From: Flavobacterium amniphilum
GTDB lineage: Bacteria > Bacteroidota > Bacteroidia > Flavobacteriales > Flavobacteriaceae
Length of the DNA stretch: 64,000 nucleotides
Direction of reading: 5' to 3'
Assembly: GCF_023634845.1 (NCBI RefSeq)
Contig: NZ_JAMLJL010000005.1
Span: forward strand, 62,001 to 126,000
A program made the position numbers and the translations under genes. The notes beneath the pieces were generated by a model. The model saw only the letters and a list, made by a program, of their open reading frames with translations. It made no database searches and was not told where the DNA came from. Numbering within the stretch: the stretch's first letter is position 1; every line of letters begins with the position of its first letter. This document shows, in pieces, positions 1 to 9,082 of this stretch.

Positions 1-305
1 AATCCAAAGATTTTGACGTAGAAGAATTTGACAACGGACTTGATGCTATTGAATACATCAATTCAAATCATGAAGATATCGATATTGTCATAACCGACTT
101 AAATTTACCTTTTGCAGGAGGGAAACAGGTTATTCATGCCTGTAAACAAATCAAAGACAATAAAATGCAAATCATTGTATTAACTTCCTCAAGCGTTGAA
201 AACACTGAAATTGAAGTGTTTAATTTAGGAGCCGATGAATTTGTTGCCAAACCATTCAGTCCGCAGGTATTGTTAAAACGAATAGAAAAATTAAGCGCCT
301 TCTGA
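1..305 (+). CDS. Response regulator receiver domain, C-terminal part (5' end outside window)
   Basis: About 100 residues are readable before TGA at 303-305. The phosphoacceptor strand (IVITDLNLP), the conserved Ser/Thr strand (IIVLTSSS) and the conserved Lys near the end (FVAKPF) fit a CheY-like receiver. The protein stops directly after the last receiver helix, so there is no C-terminal output domain, and it probably acts through a partner protein. The stop overlaps the next start (TGATG), which points to translational coupling with the YaiO-like protein, the HEAT-like protein and the glycosyltransferase downstream. A role in controlling that envelope or polysaccharide cluster is inferred. 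Anything N-terminal to the receiver lies outside the window. Confidence 0.88.
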   Translation, partial: SKDFDVEEFDNGLDAIEYINSNHEDIDIVITDLNLPFAGGKQVIHACKQIKDNKMQIIVLTSSSVENTEIEVFNLGADEFVAKPFSPQVLLKRIEKLSAF

Positions 306-1543
306 TGTACATCTCAAAGCTCAAAAATACCACAATTAAAATATCGTTATTCCTCATACTGTTTGCAGGTAACTGTATCGCGCAGGAAGCACCGGATACT
401 ATTTTCAGCAAAGCCAAAACAATGGCAGCTCAGAATGATTATAATGCGTCATTAGCATTAATCAAACAACTCACTTCACAATATCCAGACAATCTTGATT
501 ATAAATTATATTTGGCCCAACTGTATTTTTGGTCTCAGGATTATAATGCTTCTAAAACTCTTTTGGAACCAATTGTCAGGGAAAAGCCTAATCATAAGGA
601 AGCAACCAACTTATTAATCAAAACCGAATTCGCTATTGGTAATTACGAAACTGTCATCCATAAGTCAAAAGAAGCCAAAAACAGGTTTGCCGATAACAGT
701 GGGTATTATGATTTACAGGAAGCAACAGCTTTGGAAAAACAAGGAAACGAACAAAAAGCATTGGCTGTATTGGCTGCTATTCCGGTTAATTCAGAGTTTA
801 AATCCGAAGTCAATTATCTTGAAACCCAAATTCTGAAAAAAAAGAAAAATACACTTGCGATTGGTCATTTGTTTACCGATTTTGAAAATTCTCCTTCATC
901 AATGAATATCACAAATATTGAATATGGAAGAAAGATTGGAAAAAATACTTTCATTGGAAGAATCAATTATGGTTCAACAAAATCCAATCATGAATTACAG
1001 ACTGAAATTGATGTGTATCTGAAAATAAAACCCAAGAGTTATATCTATTTAAACTCAGGCTTTGCAGGTAATAACGGAATATTTCCGCAGTATAAATTTG
1101 CTACCGAATATTTTCAGGATTTCAACAAAATCAGTGCATCTCTTGGTGCCCGATATCTGATTTTTGATAAAGACAATAGTACTTTGCTATTTACCGGACA
1201 TTTAGGTGCTAATCTTAAAAACTGGAAAATAGAATACAGACATTATCTGGCAGAAACGAATAAGGATTGGCTTTCTTCCAGTATTTTAAATTTCAGGAGA
1301 AATTTTGAAGCAACAGAATCGTATGTCCAACTCGACCTACAATATGGTTCCCTACCCTATTTCTTCTTGAATAATGAAAGTTTTGAAAGACTTAGCGCAT
1401 ACCGAATTGGTATAAACGGTAAAATACGATTACAGAAAAATTATTTTATCCAACCCGTTTTGATGTATGAAAGGGAAGAATTTATTCCGGACGAATTCAG
1501 AAACCGCTATTCTGTTCAATTAATTTTAAGTACCCGATTTTAA
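305..1543 (+). CDS. YaiO-family outer membrane beta-barrel protein with N-terminal TPR
   Basis: The 412-residue protein starts with a signal peptide (cleavage near NCIAQ). Residues about 30-180 form TPR-like helix pairs (repeats such as AAQNDYNASLALIKQL and YWSQDYNASKTLLEP in style). From about 185 to the C-terminal Phe the sequence alternates as beta strands typical of a YaiO-type outer membrane barrel, and it ends in an aromatic residue (STRF). YaiO proteins often accompany exopolysaccharide synthases. Here the gene overlaps a response regulator upstream and is followed by a HEAT-like protein and a family 2 glycosyltransferase. A part in polymer export or cell-surface organisation is inferred; the domain call rests on overall pattern. 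Confidence 0.8.
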   Translation: MYISKLKNTTIKISLFLILFAGNCIAQEAPDTIFSKAKTMAAQNDYNASLALIKQLTSQYPDNLDYKLYLAQLYFWSQDYNASKTLLEPIVREKPNHKEATNLLIKTEFAIGNYETVIHKSKEAKNRFADNSGYYDLQEATALEKQGNEQKALAVLAAIPVNSEFKSEVNYLETQILKKKKNTLAIGHLFTDFENSPSSMNITNIEYGRKIGKNTFIGRINYGSTKSNHELQTEIDVYLKIKPKSYIYLNSGFAGNNGIFPQYKFATEYFQDFNKISASLGARYLIFDKDNSTLLFTGHLGANLKNWKIEYRHYLAETNKDWLSSSILNFRRNFEATESYVQLDLQYGSLPYFFLNNESFERLSAYRIGINGKIRLQKNYFIQPVLMYEREEFIPDEFRNRYSVQLILSTRF

Positions 1544-1549
1544 AAGATT

Positions 1550-2371
1550 ATGTTTAACGGCGATTTTTCACATTACGATTTTCAAATTAGATTACTACTT
1601 GTGTTGATAGTCACATTTATTGTTTCCTTTGCCCTCTTTTTTATCCTGACATATATAAAACGCTACAAACGGATTAAAAAAACTGAGTTAAAAGCAGTTT
1701 ATCAAAAAAAAATTGACGAGTTATTGTTTACCTTACTTTTTGATACTGAAACTTCTGTTGAAATGGCATCAAATATTTTCAATAATGAAATTATTCCAAC
1801 AAAACTTGTCAAAAAAATAACCATTAAATCAATCAATTCACTTCACCGTAATTATACCGGGGAATTAAAACAGAAACTGGAATTATTTTATATCGAATCC
1901 GGATTGGTGAACTATTCTTTAAAAAAAATAAATTCATTGAATTGGGCTAAAGTAGTTGAAGCAATCCGTGATCTTTCCAATTTAAATTATCAACCCGCTT
2001 ACGAAACGATTGCAACAAAATTGGATCACAGAAAAAAATTAGTCCAAAAAGAAGCTTTTATTGGTGTTATCCTATTGAGAGGATTGGATGAATTGATAAA
2101 ATTCAGAAATATTGACATCTATGTTGACGATTGGACGCAAAGTAATATTTTATATGTAGTCAAGCGGGATAAAATGAATGCTCCTGAAGACATCGGATTA
2201 GCTTTGGAAAGCAATAATGAGTCAATTGTATTATTAGGCGCACGAATCATTCAATATTTCCAGTTATGGCAGTATATTCCAAATTTGGAAAAATGGACAA
2301 AAAACAATCCCGATTTAAAGGTTACAGACAAGATAAATGATATCATAAACCAATTAAAAAATACACATTAA
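1550..2371 (+). CDS. Membrane-anchored HEAT-repeat-like protein
   Basis: The 273-residue protein has one strong transmembrane helix near residues 12-36, followed by a basic stretch (KRYKRIKK) that should lie in the cytoplasm. The remainder is helical and repeats short amphipathic helix pairs, for example around NYQPAYETIATKLDHRKK and the AFIGVILLRG segment, as in HEAT repeats. It begins 6 bases after the YaiO-like gene and ends 3 bases before the glycosyltransferase, so it belongs to the same operon. A cytoplasmic scaffold for the synthase is plausible but is inference. No catalytic motif is visible. Confidence 0.7.
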   Translation: MFNGDFSHYDFQIRLLLVLIVTFIVSFALFFILTYIKRYKRIKKTELKAVYQKKIDELLFTLLFDTETSVEMASNIFNNEIIPTKLVKKITIKSINSLHRNYTGELKQKLELFYIESGLVNYSLKKINSLNWAKVVEAIRDLSNLNYQPAYETIATKLDHRKKLVQKEAFIGVILLRGLDELIKFRNIDIYVDDWTQSNILYVVKRDKMNAPEDIGLALESNNESIVLLGARIIQYFQLWQYIPNLEKWTKNNPDLKVTDKINDIINQLKNTH

Positions 2372-2374
2372 AAT

Positions 2375-3808
2375 ATGACGGGAATACATTGGTTAGATGC
2401 AGGAATTCATATTTTCAATTACCTGATTTTGGTTTTTGCCATTTCGGTTATGGTGTCTTATATTATTCTGGCAATGATTTCGGCATATGCATTGAAATCT
2501 TATCACAAAAAAAACCGCTTTGTAAATTACAGTGCACTTTTAGCTTTACCGGATACACCACGTGTTTCCCTTCTTGCTCCTGCCTATAATGAAGGAAGAA
2601 CCATAACAGAAAATATAAAATCTTTATTATCGATTAATTACAATAATTTTGACGTAATCGTTATCAATGACGGAAGCAAGGATGATTCCATTCCAATTTT
2701 GATTGAGGCATTCGAGCTTGTTGTTATTGATCAGAAATATGAAGCCAAAATCCCGACCAAAGAAGTCAAAGCGATTTATAAATCAACAAATCCATCGTAC
2801 TCCAAACTTGTCGTTGTAGACAAAAATAACGGAGGAAAGGCCGATGCTCTCAACACCGGAATCAATGTTTCCAAAAATCCGTATGTGGTTTGTATCGATG
2901 TCGATTGCATTATGGACAAAGATGTTTTATTGAAGTTGGCAAAACCTTTTTTGGAAAAATCAGACAAAAGAATCATAGCAACCGGTGGCGTGGTAAGAAT
3001 TGCGAATTCCTGTGTAATCAAATCCGGAAAATTGATCAAAGTCAACGCACCTGATAACTGGGTGGCACGTATTCAGGTCCTGGAGTACCTGAGGGCTTTT
3101 CTTTTAGGCAGAATGGCTTGGGCAAAACTAGATGGATTGCTTCTGATCAGTGGTGCCTTCGGTATGTTTGACCGTGAAATTGTTCTGGAGGCCGGTGGTT
3201 ATAACACTAAAACCGTTGGAGAAGATATGGAACTTGTCATCAGGATGAGACGCTATATGATGGATCAAAAAAGAGAATACGCCGTACAATATATTCCAGA
3301 TCCGTTATGTTGGACAGAAGCTCCGGAAAGTTATGAGATCTTAAGAAAGCAGCGTAGCAGATGGACCAGAGGCACTATGGAAACGTTATGGATTCACCGA
3401 AAGATGTTTTTAAATCCGAAGTACAAAACCATTGGTTTATTAAGTTATCCCTATTGGCTTATGTATGAATATCTGGCTCCAATTATTGAATGCATCGGAC
3501 TTTTAATTACGATATTGTTTGTTTGTCTCGGAATTTTAAAATGGCAATTCTTCCTTCTTCTGACTTTATTGGTATATACTTTTTCAGTTATGTTCTCCAT
3601 GCTGGCCATATATACCGAAGAATCAACTTTCAGGAAGTACACAACATATAAGGATTTACGTAAACTGATATTCATTGCCCATCTTGAAGCTCTCATCTTT
3701 CATCCGTTTACCGTTTATGCAGCTATCAGGGGAAATTGGGGAAAAATAAAAGGAAATAAAGGTTGGGGAGAAATGACCCGAAAAGGGTTTGACAAACCAA
3801 AAGCATAA
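2375..3808 (+). CDS. Membrane glycosyltransferase family 2 (processive, PgaC/BcsA-like)
   Basis: The 477-residue protein has an N-terminal transmembrane helix (about 12-38), a GT-A catalytic domain and two or three C-terminal helices (about 365-430). All expected family 2 motifs are present: PAYNEG, the first Asp motif (VINDGSKD), the nucleotide-sugar DxD (DVDCIMD), the catalytic ED (GEDMEL) and the processive QxxRW signature (QRSRW). It should polymerise an activated sugar at the inner membrane. Poly-N-acetylglucosamine synthases are the closest type by eye, but the sugar cannot be read from sequence. It is the last gene of a four-gene operon that begins with a response regulator and is followed by a terminator. 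Confidence 0.9.
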   Translation: MTGIHWLDAGIHIFNYLILVFAISVMVSYIILAMISAYALKSYHKKNRFVNYSALLALPDTPRVSLLAPAYNEGRTITENIKSLLSINYNNFDVIVINDGSKDDSIPILIEAFELVVIDQKYEAKIPTKEVKAIYKSTNPSYSKLVVVDKNNGGKADALNTGINVSKNPYVVCIDVDCIMDKDVLLKLAKPFLEKSDKRIIATGGVVRIANSCVIKSGKLIKVNAPDNWVARIQVLEYLRAFLLGRMAWAKLDGLLLISGAFGMFDREIVLEAGGYNTKTVGEDMELVIRMRRYMMDQKREYAVQYIPDPLCWTEAPESYEILRKQRSRWTRGTMETLWIHRKMFLNPKYKTIGLLSYPYWLMYEYLAPIIECIGLLITILFVCLGILKWQFFLLLTLLVYTFSVMFSMLAIYTEESTFRKYTTYKDLRKLIFIAHLEALIFHPFTVYAAIRGNWGKIKGNKGWGEMTRKGFDKPKA

Positions 3809-3810
3809 AA

Positions 3811-3841
3811 AAATCCCGTCTCATAATACAAGACGGGATTT
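3811..3841. terminator. Bidirectional intrinsic terminator between glycosyltransferase and rho
   Basis: A perfect 11-bp stem (AAATCCCGTCT / AGACGGGATTT) with a 9-base loop sits between the convergent glycosyltransferase and rho genes. A-rich and T-rich flanks on either side allow it to work in both directions. Confidence 0.9.
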
Positions 3842-3847
3842 TATATT

Positions 3848-5575
3848 TTAATCGTTCATCGAGATTAAGAACTCTTCATTATTTCTGGTTTTCTTAAATC
3901 GGTCATTAATAAACTCCATTGCTTCCACCGGGTTCATATCTGCCAGATACTTACGCATAATCCACATACGCTGAATTGTTTTCTCATCTAATAATAAGTC
4001 ATCACGACGCGTACTTGAAGATGTTAAATCAACAGAAGGGAAAATACGGCGGTTAGCAATCTTACGATCCAATTGTAGCTCCATATTACCGGTTCCTTTG
4101 AATTCTTCAAAGATTACCTCGTCCATTTTAGAGCCAGTTTCTGTCAAAGCAGTAGCAATAATACTCAACGATCCACCACCCTCAACATTACGTGCAGCTC
4201 CAAAGAAACGTTTTGGCTTTTGTAGTGCATTTGCATCAACACCACCACTCAATACTTTACCTGAAGCCGGTTGAACGGTATTATATGCACGGGCCAAACG
4301 TGTAATTGAATCCAATAAAATAACTACATCATGACCACATTCAACCAAACGTTTAGCTTTCTCCAAAACTATATTGGCGATTTTAACATGCTCTTGCGGT
4401 TCACGGTCAAAAGTTGATGCAACCACTTCACCACGCACACTGCGTTGCATATCTGTAACTTCCTCAGGACGCTCATCTATAAGTAAAACTAACAGGTAAA
4501 CTTCGGGATGATTTGCTGCGATTGCATTTGCAATATCTTTCAACAACATGGTTTTACCGGTTTTCGGTTGTGCCACAATCATACCACGCTGTCCTTTTCC
4601 GATAGGAGAAAACAAATCGATGATACGGGTTGAAATTGAACTTCCTTTTTCTGCCAAACGGAATTTTTCTGTTGGGAAAACCGGTGTCAAATGTTCAAAA
4701 GAAACACGATCACGAACAACTTGCGGATCATGCCCGTTAATTTTCAACACTTTAACCAATGGAAAATATTTCTCACCTTCTTTAGGCGGGCGAACCACAC
4801 CTTTAACCGTATCTCCTGTTTTTAAACCAAATAAACGGATTTGTGAAGTTGAAAGATAAATATCGTCAGGAGATGCCAGATAATTATAATCAGAAGAGCG
4901 TAAAAACCCATAACCGTCAGGCATCATTTCCAGAACACCTTCACTTTCAATAATTCCTTCGAACTCATAATCAGGCTCTCTGAAATTAGTGGTCTTTTTA
5001 TGCTTATTGAATTTTTGGTTTGTTTGGGCTTGCTGTGTATCAGCTTCGGTAGTTGCCGTTTCTTCTGTAGTATGTACTATCGGCGCTTCTAATTCTGTAT
5101 CTCCCACAGCAGGCGCTGCTTCCGGAGTTGGGCTTTCGCTTTCAGCAGGAACATTTCCTTTTGGTTTATTTTTCTGAAAACGGTTATTTTTTTGATTTTT
5201 ATTATTTCTGAACTCTTTTTCTTTTTTCTCAGTTGGTTCAGGTTTTGCTTCTTCAAAAAGAGTTGATTGAGTTTGGGCTTCAACCGGCTTTTCTTTTTGC
5301 TTGACTTCAGGCTTTTCCTCAGGTTTTACAGCTGGTTTAATCTCTTGTGCAACTTCTTTTGTAATCCTTGCTCTTTTAGGTTTTGGGGCTTCCTTTTTTT
5401 CAACGTTACTGTTGGCTTCGGGAGCAATTTTATCAGGATTTGCCGCTTGATAATCTAAAATTTGATATACCAACTCGTCTTTTTTGAGGGTTTTAAAGCT
5501 TTTAATCTTGGCAATCTTCGCAATTTCCTGTAGCTCAGATAGCTTCATTTCTTTTAAAACAGAAATATCAAACAT
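3848..5575 (-). CDS. rho: Transcription termination factor Rho with long disordered insertion
   Basis: The 575-residue protein is a hexameric RNA-dependent ATPase that ends transcription. A Rho_N helical domain spans about 1-47. A low-complexity insertion rich in Lys, Glu, Pro, Gln and Asn spans about 48-205. A cold-shock-like RNA-binding domain follows ([14 protein letters not shown], near 220). The RecA-like core contains Walker A (AQPKTGKT), Walker B ([10 protein letters not shown]) and the C-terminal RNA-binding segments. Rho of E. coli is about 420 residues, so the excess is the insertion. Long N-terminal insertions are known from Bacteroidota Rho proteins. The gene converges on the glycosyltransferase and diverges from the DUF4293 gene. 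Confidence 0.97.
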   Translation of the reverse strand: MFDISVLKEMKLSELQEIAKIAKIKSFKTLKKDELVYQILDYQAANPDKIAPEANSNVEKKEAPKPKRARITKEVAQEIKPAVKPEEKPEVKQKEKPVEAQTQSTLFEEAKPEPTEKKEKEFRNNKNQKNNRFQKNKPKGNVPAESESPTPEAAPAVGDTELEAPIVHTTEETATTEADTQQAQTNQKFNKHKKTTNFREPDYEFEGIIESEGVLEMMPDGYGFLRSSDYNYLASPDDIYLSTSQIRLFGLKTGDTVKGVVRPPKEGEKYFPLVKVLKINGHDPQVVRDRVSFEHLTPVFPTEKFRLAEKGSSISTRIIDLFSPIGKGQRGMIVAQPKTGKTMLLKDIANAIAANHPEVYLLVLLIDERPEEVTDMQRSVRGEVVASTFDREPQEHVKIANIVLEKAKRLVECGHDVVILLDSITRLARAYNTVQPASGKVLSGGVDANALQKPKRFFGAARNVEGGGSLSIIATALTETGSKMDEVIFEEFKGTGNMELQLDRKIANRRIFPSVDLTSSSTRRDDLLLDEKTIQRMWIMRKYLADMNPVEAMEFINDRFKKTRNNEEFLISMND

Positions 5576-5721
5576 ATAATGTTGTTGGATTTAATTAAAG
5601 GAATAAAATGTATGAGATTTTTTTGATTTCTATGTTCCGAAGTATGAAGTGCTTACGGATTGTTATGGCAATATTACGAATTTTATTTTAGTAAACAATA
5701 GTTTTTTATAAAAAGATGCTC

Positions 5722-5729
5722 TATTTTTG
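5722..5729 (+). promoter_or_regulatory. Bacteroidota -7 promoter element before DUF4293 gene
   Basis: TATTTTTG fits the TAnnTTTG consensus of Bacteroidota sigma factor promoters and ends 17 bases before the ATG at 5747. I do not see a clean TTG -33 element at the usual distance. Confidence 0.55.
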
Positions 5730-5746
5730 CTACTCAATTTAAAAAA

Positions 5747-6163
5747 ATGATACAAAGAATTCAAAGCGTATATTTGTTTTTTGCATTTGTGGCGAGTGCT
5801 GTGTTACCGTTTGTATTTTATTTATGGATTGAAAATGACGCTAAAGGAACAAAAGTATTCTTCATGGGGAATATTGTGTATACCGTTTTATTCGGATTGA
5901 GTTCAACTTTAGCCATTTTAAGCATAATGACTTATAAAAAAAGACAACAACAGTTTGTGATGAACAGACTGAATATGATATTAAACTTAATTTTACTAGG
6001 ATTATTTGTGTATCGTACACTAAATTTATCTGGAGAAACTACGGTTTCCGAGAAGGGTATTGGGATGTTCTTACCTGTTCTATCTATCTTTCTGTTAGTC
6101 TTAGCTAACAGAGCCATCAAAAAGGACGAAGATCTCGTAAAATCTGTGGATCGATTACGGTAA
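5747..6163 (+). CDS. DUF4293 family membrane protein
   Basis: The 138-residue protein has four predicted transmembrane helices (about 5-27, 40-60, 72-90 and 108-124) and a charged C-terminal tail. Sequence style and its divergent position next to rho match the DUF4293 family, which is widespread beside rho in Flavobacteriia. The function of the family is unknown. The gene is monocistronic, with its own -7 element and an intrinsic terminator. Confidence 0.85.
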   Translation: MIQRIQSVYLFFAFVASAVLPFVFYLWIENDAKGTKVFFMGNIVYTVLFGLSSTLAILSIMTYKKRQQQFVMNRLNMILNLILLGLFVYRTLNLSGETTVSEKGIGMFLPVLSIFLLVLANRAIKKDEDLVKSVDRLR

Positions 6164-6192
6164 ACCTATCATCTTAGTTTATTAGTGCGAGG

Positions 6193-6221
6193 AAAGCTAA
6201 CCCAAAAGGTTAGCTTTTTTA
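6193..6221 (+). terminator. Intrinsic terminator of DUF4293 gene
   Basis: A 10-bp stem (AAAGCTAACC / GGTTAGCTTT) with loop CAAAA is followed by a run of T. Confidence 0.9.
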
Positions 6222-6261
6222 TTATAATCCATACTATTTTTTTTACTAAATTTAAATAATC

Positions 6262-6283
6262 ATATCACCAAAATTAGTGATAT
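6262..6283. promoter_or_regulatory. Inverted repeat upstream of LuxR-type regulator (candidate operator)
   Basis: ATATCAC and GTGATAT form a 7-bp inverted repeat with an 8-base spacer. It lies about 45 bases upstream of the putative -7 element of the response regulator gene. Dimeric LuxR/NarL-type regulators bind such symmetrical sites, so autoregulation is possible, but this is inference from position and symmetry alone. Confidence 0.35.
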
Positions 6284-6327
6284 AAAAATCATTAATTAAG
6301 AGTATTTCAAGTGAATTATTAATCCGT

Positions 6328-6335
6328 TACTTTTG
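6328..6335 (+). promoter_or_regulatory. -7 promoter element of the two-component operon
   Basis: TACTTTTG matches TAnnTTTG and ends 20 bases before the ATG of the response regulator at 6356. Confidence 0.5.
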
Positions 6336-6355
6336 AAAAATATACCCAACGAACT

Positions 6356-7021
6356 ATGGATACCAAAATCAAAATACATCTGGCTGATGACCACCAGGTT
6401 TTAATCGATGGATTATTAGCAGTACTAAGAACTAACCCTATTTTTGAAGTTGTAGGCTTTTCTCTTAACGGAGACGGCTTAGTGGAAAGGGTGGCACAGA
6501 ATGATGCACATATACTTGTTATGGACATCAATATGCCTGAAAAGGATGGCATTCAGGTTTTAAGGGAATTCAATGAAAAAGGTTTTACCTGTAAAGTCAT
6601 TGTACTTTCCAGTTATGACGATCCGAAATTAATTAAAGAAGTAATCAAACTTGGCGCAAGCGGTTACCTGACTAAGCAAAGTGCCGGTGACAGTATCCTC
6701 GATGCTATTATGACCGTAGCACAGGGAAGTCAATATTTTTCTGCCAATATAAAAGATAAAATCTTCGATATCTTTACTGAAAATAATAACCGTGAGTCTT
6801 TACGCATTGAAGATGTTATTTCAAACATCACTACAAGAGAATTGGAAATATTAGGATACATCTGTGAGGAAAAAAGCGGAAAAGACATTGGTGAATTATT
6901 GAATATTAGCCCGAACACGGTTGAAACCCACCGTAAAAATCTTATGAAAAAGCTTAAGGTAAAGAGTTCAGTCGGACTTGTATTATTCGCAACTAAACAC
7001 AATTTAATTAATATTAACTAA
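6356..7021 (+). CDS. LuxR/NarL-family response regulator
   Basis: The 221-residue protein has an N-terminal receiver domain (1-125) with acidic pocket (ADDH), phosphoacceptor Asp57 (LVMDINMP) and the conserved Lys (GYLTKQSA). A LuxR-type helix-turn-helix spans about 150-215 (TTRELEILGYICEEKSGKDI and SPNTVETHRKNLMKKL). It is the transcription factor of a two-component pair with the TPR histidine kinase encoded two genes downstream. The operon order regulator, 95-residue protein, kinase with short gaps supports partnership. The inverted repeat at 6262-6283 may be its own binding site. Target genes are not evident here. Confidence 0.93.
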   Translation: MDTKIKIHLADDHQVLIDGLLAVLRTNPIFEVVGFSLNGDGLVERVAQNDAHILVMDINMPEKDGIQVLREFNEKGFTCKVIVLSSYDDPKLIKEVIKLGASGYLTKQSAGDSILDAIMTVAQGSQYFSANIKDKIFDIFTENNNRESLRIEDVISNITTRELEILGYICEEKSGKDIGELLNISPNTVETHRKNLMKKLKVKSSVGLVLFATKHNLININ

Positions 7022-7034
7022 CACCAAAAATTCC

Positions 7035-7322
7035 ATGGCAACTTACACTATGCTGGGTGAATACACCTGTGAAAAAGAAAACAGTACACAATTCAGAATT
7101 TCGTTCAACATCCCTGACAATTGCTCTTACAATTTAGGTTATTCAAGTGGTAAATATTCTGTTGAAATTCAATTAAATCCAAAAGAAACAATACCTTCAA
7201 AAGTATTTATTGAACAAACCGAAATTGTTAGCGCCGTTTCAAACTGTCTGGATCTTCGATTTGAACAAACAGATGCATCCGGTATCGTTATTAAAAAACC
7301 TTCAGTTATCATTAATGATTAA
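7035..7322 (+). CDS. Small protein of unknown function inside two-component operon
   Basis: The 95-residue protein lacks a signal peptide and transmembrane helix and reads as mostly beta strands. It has Cys residues at CEKENS, NCSYN and NCLDL. I do not recognise the family. It lies 13 bases after the response regulator and directly before the kinase, in the same reading frame as the kinase and separated from it by a TAA. The conserved operon position suggests a role in the same signalling pathway, for example as a small partner, but there is no direct evidence. Confidence 0.65.
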   Translation: MATYTMLGEYTCEKENSTQFRISFNIPDNCSYNLGYSSGKYSVEIQLNPKETIPSKVFIEQTEIVSAVSNCLDLRFEQTDASGIVIKKPSVIIND

Positions 7323-7331
7323 ACTCTACTT

Positions 7332-9080
7332 CTGAAAAATTCATTCTACATACTTATTTTAATACAAAACATCTGTTTCGGTTTTCATTCAAACAAAACC
7401 GAAACAGATTCAATTTCATATTACAAAGAGAAAAATAAACCTGTAAAGGCCATCAATTTTGCAAGAAAACAAACAGAATTGTATTTGAGTACAAATCAGT
7501 TTGAAAAATATTGTGATATGAAGCTTGAACAGGCATTATTGTATGAACAATTCAGTGATATAGAAAATGCAATTAAGATTTTGTATGAATCACGTAAAGT
7601 TGCCGAAAAGCACAATTTAAAAGAAAAACTGATTCTTATTCATTGGAAAATAGGCAATCTTTTCACCACTACTTTTGCTTTTGACAAAGCAGCAAAGCAT
7701 TTATACCAATCAAGGAAATTAGCCGAACGAATCAATGACAAAGGATTACTTTCAAAGGCCAATCAGGGGCTTTACAGGTATCATTCAAATATTGAATCTG
7801 ACAGTGTAAAATACTATCTGGAAAAAGTTGCCTTTTACACGAGAGGAACAACTGATTATACCGAAAAATTTAAAGCTAATAATAATTTTTTTGATTACCA
7901 CTTCAGCAGAAAAGAATACCCTCTGGCAAAATCATACAGTTTAAAATCCATGCAGATTGCTGAGGAAAGTAAAAACAAACAATTAATTGCCATAGCAAAA
8001 AACAATTATGCAGTTTGTTTGATTGAAGGGGAGAAAAATTATACTGAAGCCATAAAAAATTATAAAGAAGTTTTAGCTTTATATCCCAACAATGGTGACC
8101 ACAAAAACATATCCCAATGCCTTTTAAACATAGCCTATGCTTACGAGAAAATAGGAGATTATAAAAGTGCTTTGGAATACAGTAACAAATATATGGAATT
8201 TGTGGAATTAATCTTAAACGGTAAGGTTGAAGAAGCAACTCAGGAAATTGAGACAAAATATCAGTTAGACAAAGCCGCAAACGAATACAAAGAAAAAGAA
8301 AGTGCGATTTTGGATAAACAGAAGCGTAACCAGAAAATCACTTTGTTATTAGTATTCTTATTGCTGTTATCAGGAGTAATATTCTATTTTTATTACCAAA
8401 ATTTATTACTGAAGCAAAAAAACCGCATGAAAGATATTGACAGTAACTTACAGTACAATATCATCAGTGCGACTTTAGACGGTCAGGATCAGGAACGGAA
8501 TAAAATTTCACAGGTTTTACATGATTATGTAAGCGCCACCCTATCTTCTGTAGGTTTGCATTTATCAGCTTTTGAATCTTCCCTGACAGCCGAACAGCGT
8601 ACCGATTTAAAAAAGACCCGCTTATTATTAAAGCAGGCACATGATAAAGTAAGGGACTTATCACATGAATTAGTACCGCCGCTTTTGGTTAAATTCGGGT
8701 TGCAGTTTGCTTTAAGGGATTTATGTGAAAACAATTCCAATTCGTTACTGCAATTCAGTTACAAATCGACTTTACCGGAAGACAAAAAATTTGAACAGGA
8801 CTTTGAGATCAAGATTTATTATATTGTATCCGAATTAATCAATAACATCATTAAGCACAGCAGAGCTTCTGAAGCTTCACTGTTAATTGAGGAAGAAGAC
8901 GATAATTTATTGTTCACCATAAAAGACAACGGTATTGGTTTTGACATCAATAACATCAGGCAATCGGAAGGATTTGGATTGACACAGATCCGTGCCCGCG
9001 TTAAGAACATGCAAGGTGCAATGACCATTAAATCTAAAGAAGGCGAAGGAACAACAATTGTGATCCAAGTTAAGGAATAG
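7332..9080 (+). CDS. TPR-containing sensor histidine kinase (HisKA_3), probable CTG start
   Basis: The protein has periplasmic TPR-like repeats, one transmembrane helix (about 49 + 286-306), a HisKA_3 dimerisation domain with the phosphoacceptor His in QVLHDYV, and a HATPase domain with N box (ELINNIIKHS), G1 (DNGIGFD) and G2 (GFGLTQIRAR). It should autophosphorylate and signal to the LuxR-type regulator upstream. ATG codons are lacking at the natural beginning. The first commonly used start codon in frame is TTG at 7479, but the open frame continues upstream to 7323 and encodes a signal peptide (KNSFYILILIQNICFG) directly after CTG at 7332. A 582-residue protein starting at CTG is therefore preferred; a TTG start would lose the signal peptide. 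The CTG lies 9 bases after the preceding stop. Confidence 0.85.
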   Translation: MKNSFYILILIQNICFGFHSNKTETDSISYYKEKNKPVKAINFARKQTELYLSTNQFEKYCDMKLEQALLYEQFSDIENAIKILYESRKVAEKHNLKEKLILIHWKIGNLFTTTFAFDKAAKHLYQSRKLAERINDKGLLSKANQGLYRYHSNIESDSVKYYLEKVAFYTRGTTDYTEKFKANNNFFDYHFSRKEYPLAKSYSLKSMQIAEESKNKQLIAIAKNNYAVCLIEGEKNYTEAIKNYKEVLALYPNNGDHKNISQCLLNIAYAYEKIGDYKSALEYSNKYMEFVELILNGKVEEATQEIETKYQLDKAANEYKEKESAILDKQKRNQKITLLLVFLLLLSGVIFYFYYQNLLLKQKNRMKDIDSNLQYNIISATLDGQDQERNKISQVLHDYVSATLSSVGLHLSAFESSLTAEQRTDLKKTRLLLKQAHDKVRDLSHELVPPLLVKFGLQFALRDLCENNSNSLLQFSYKSTLPEDKKFEQDFEIKIYYIVSELINNIIKHSRASEASLLIEEEDDNLLFTIKDNGIGFDINNIRQSEGFGLTQIRARVKNMQGAMTIKSKEGEGTTIVIQVKE

Positions 9081-9082
9081 TT

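Noticed and set aside
7479..9080. TTG at 7479 as start of the kinase
   Set aside because: The open frame continues upstream and encodes a signal peptide needed for a periplasmic sensor; CTG at 7332 fits better.
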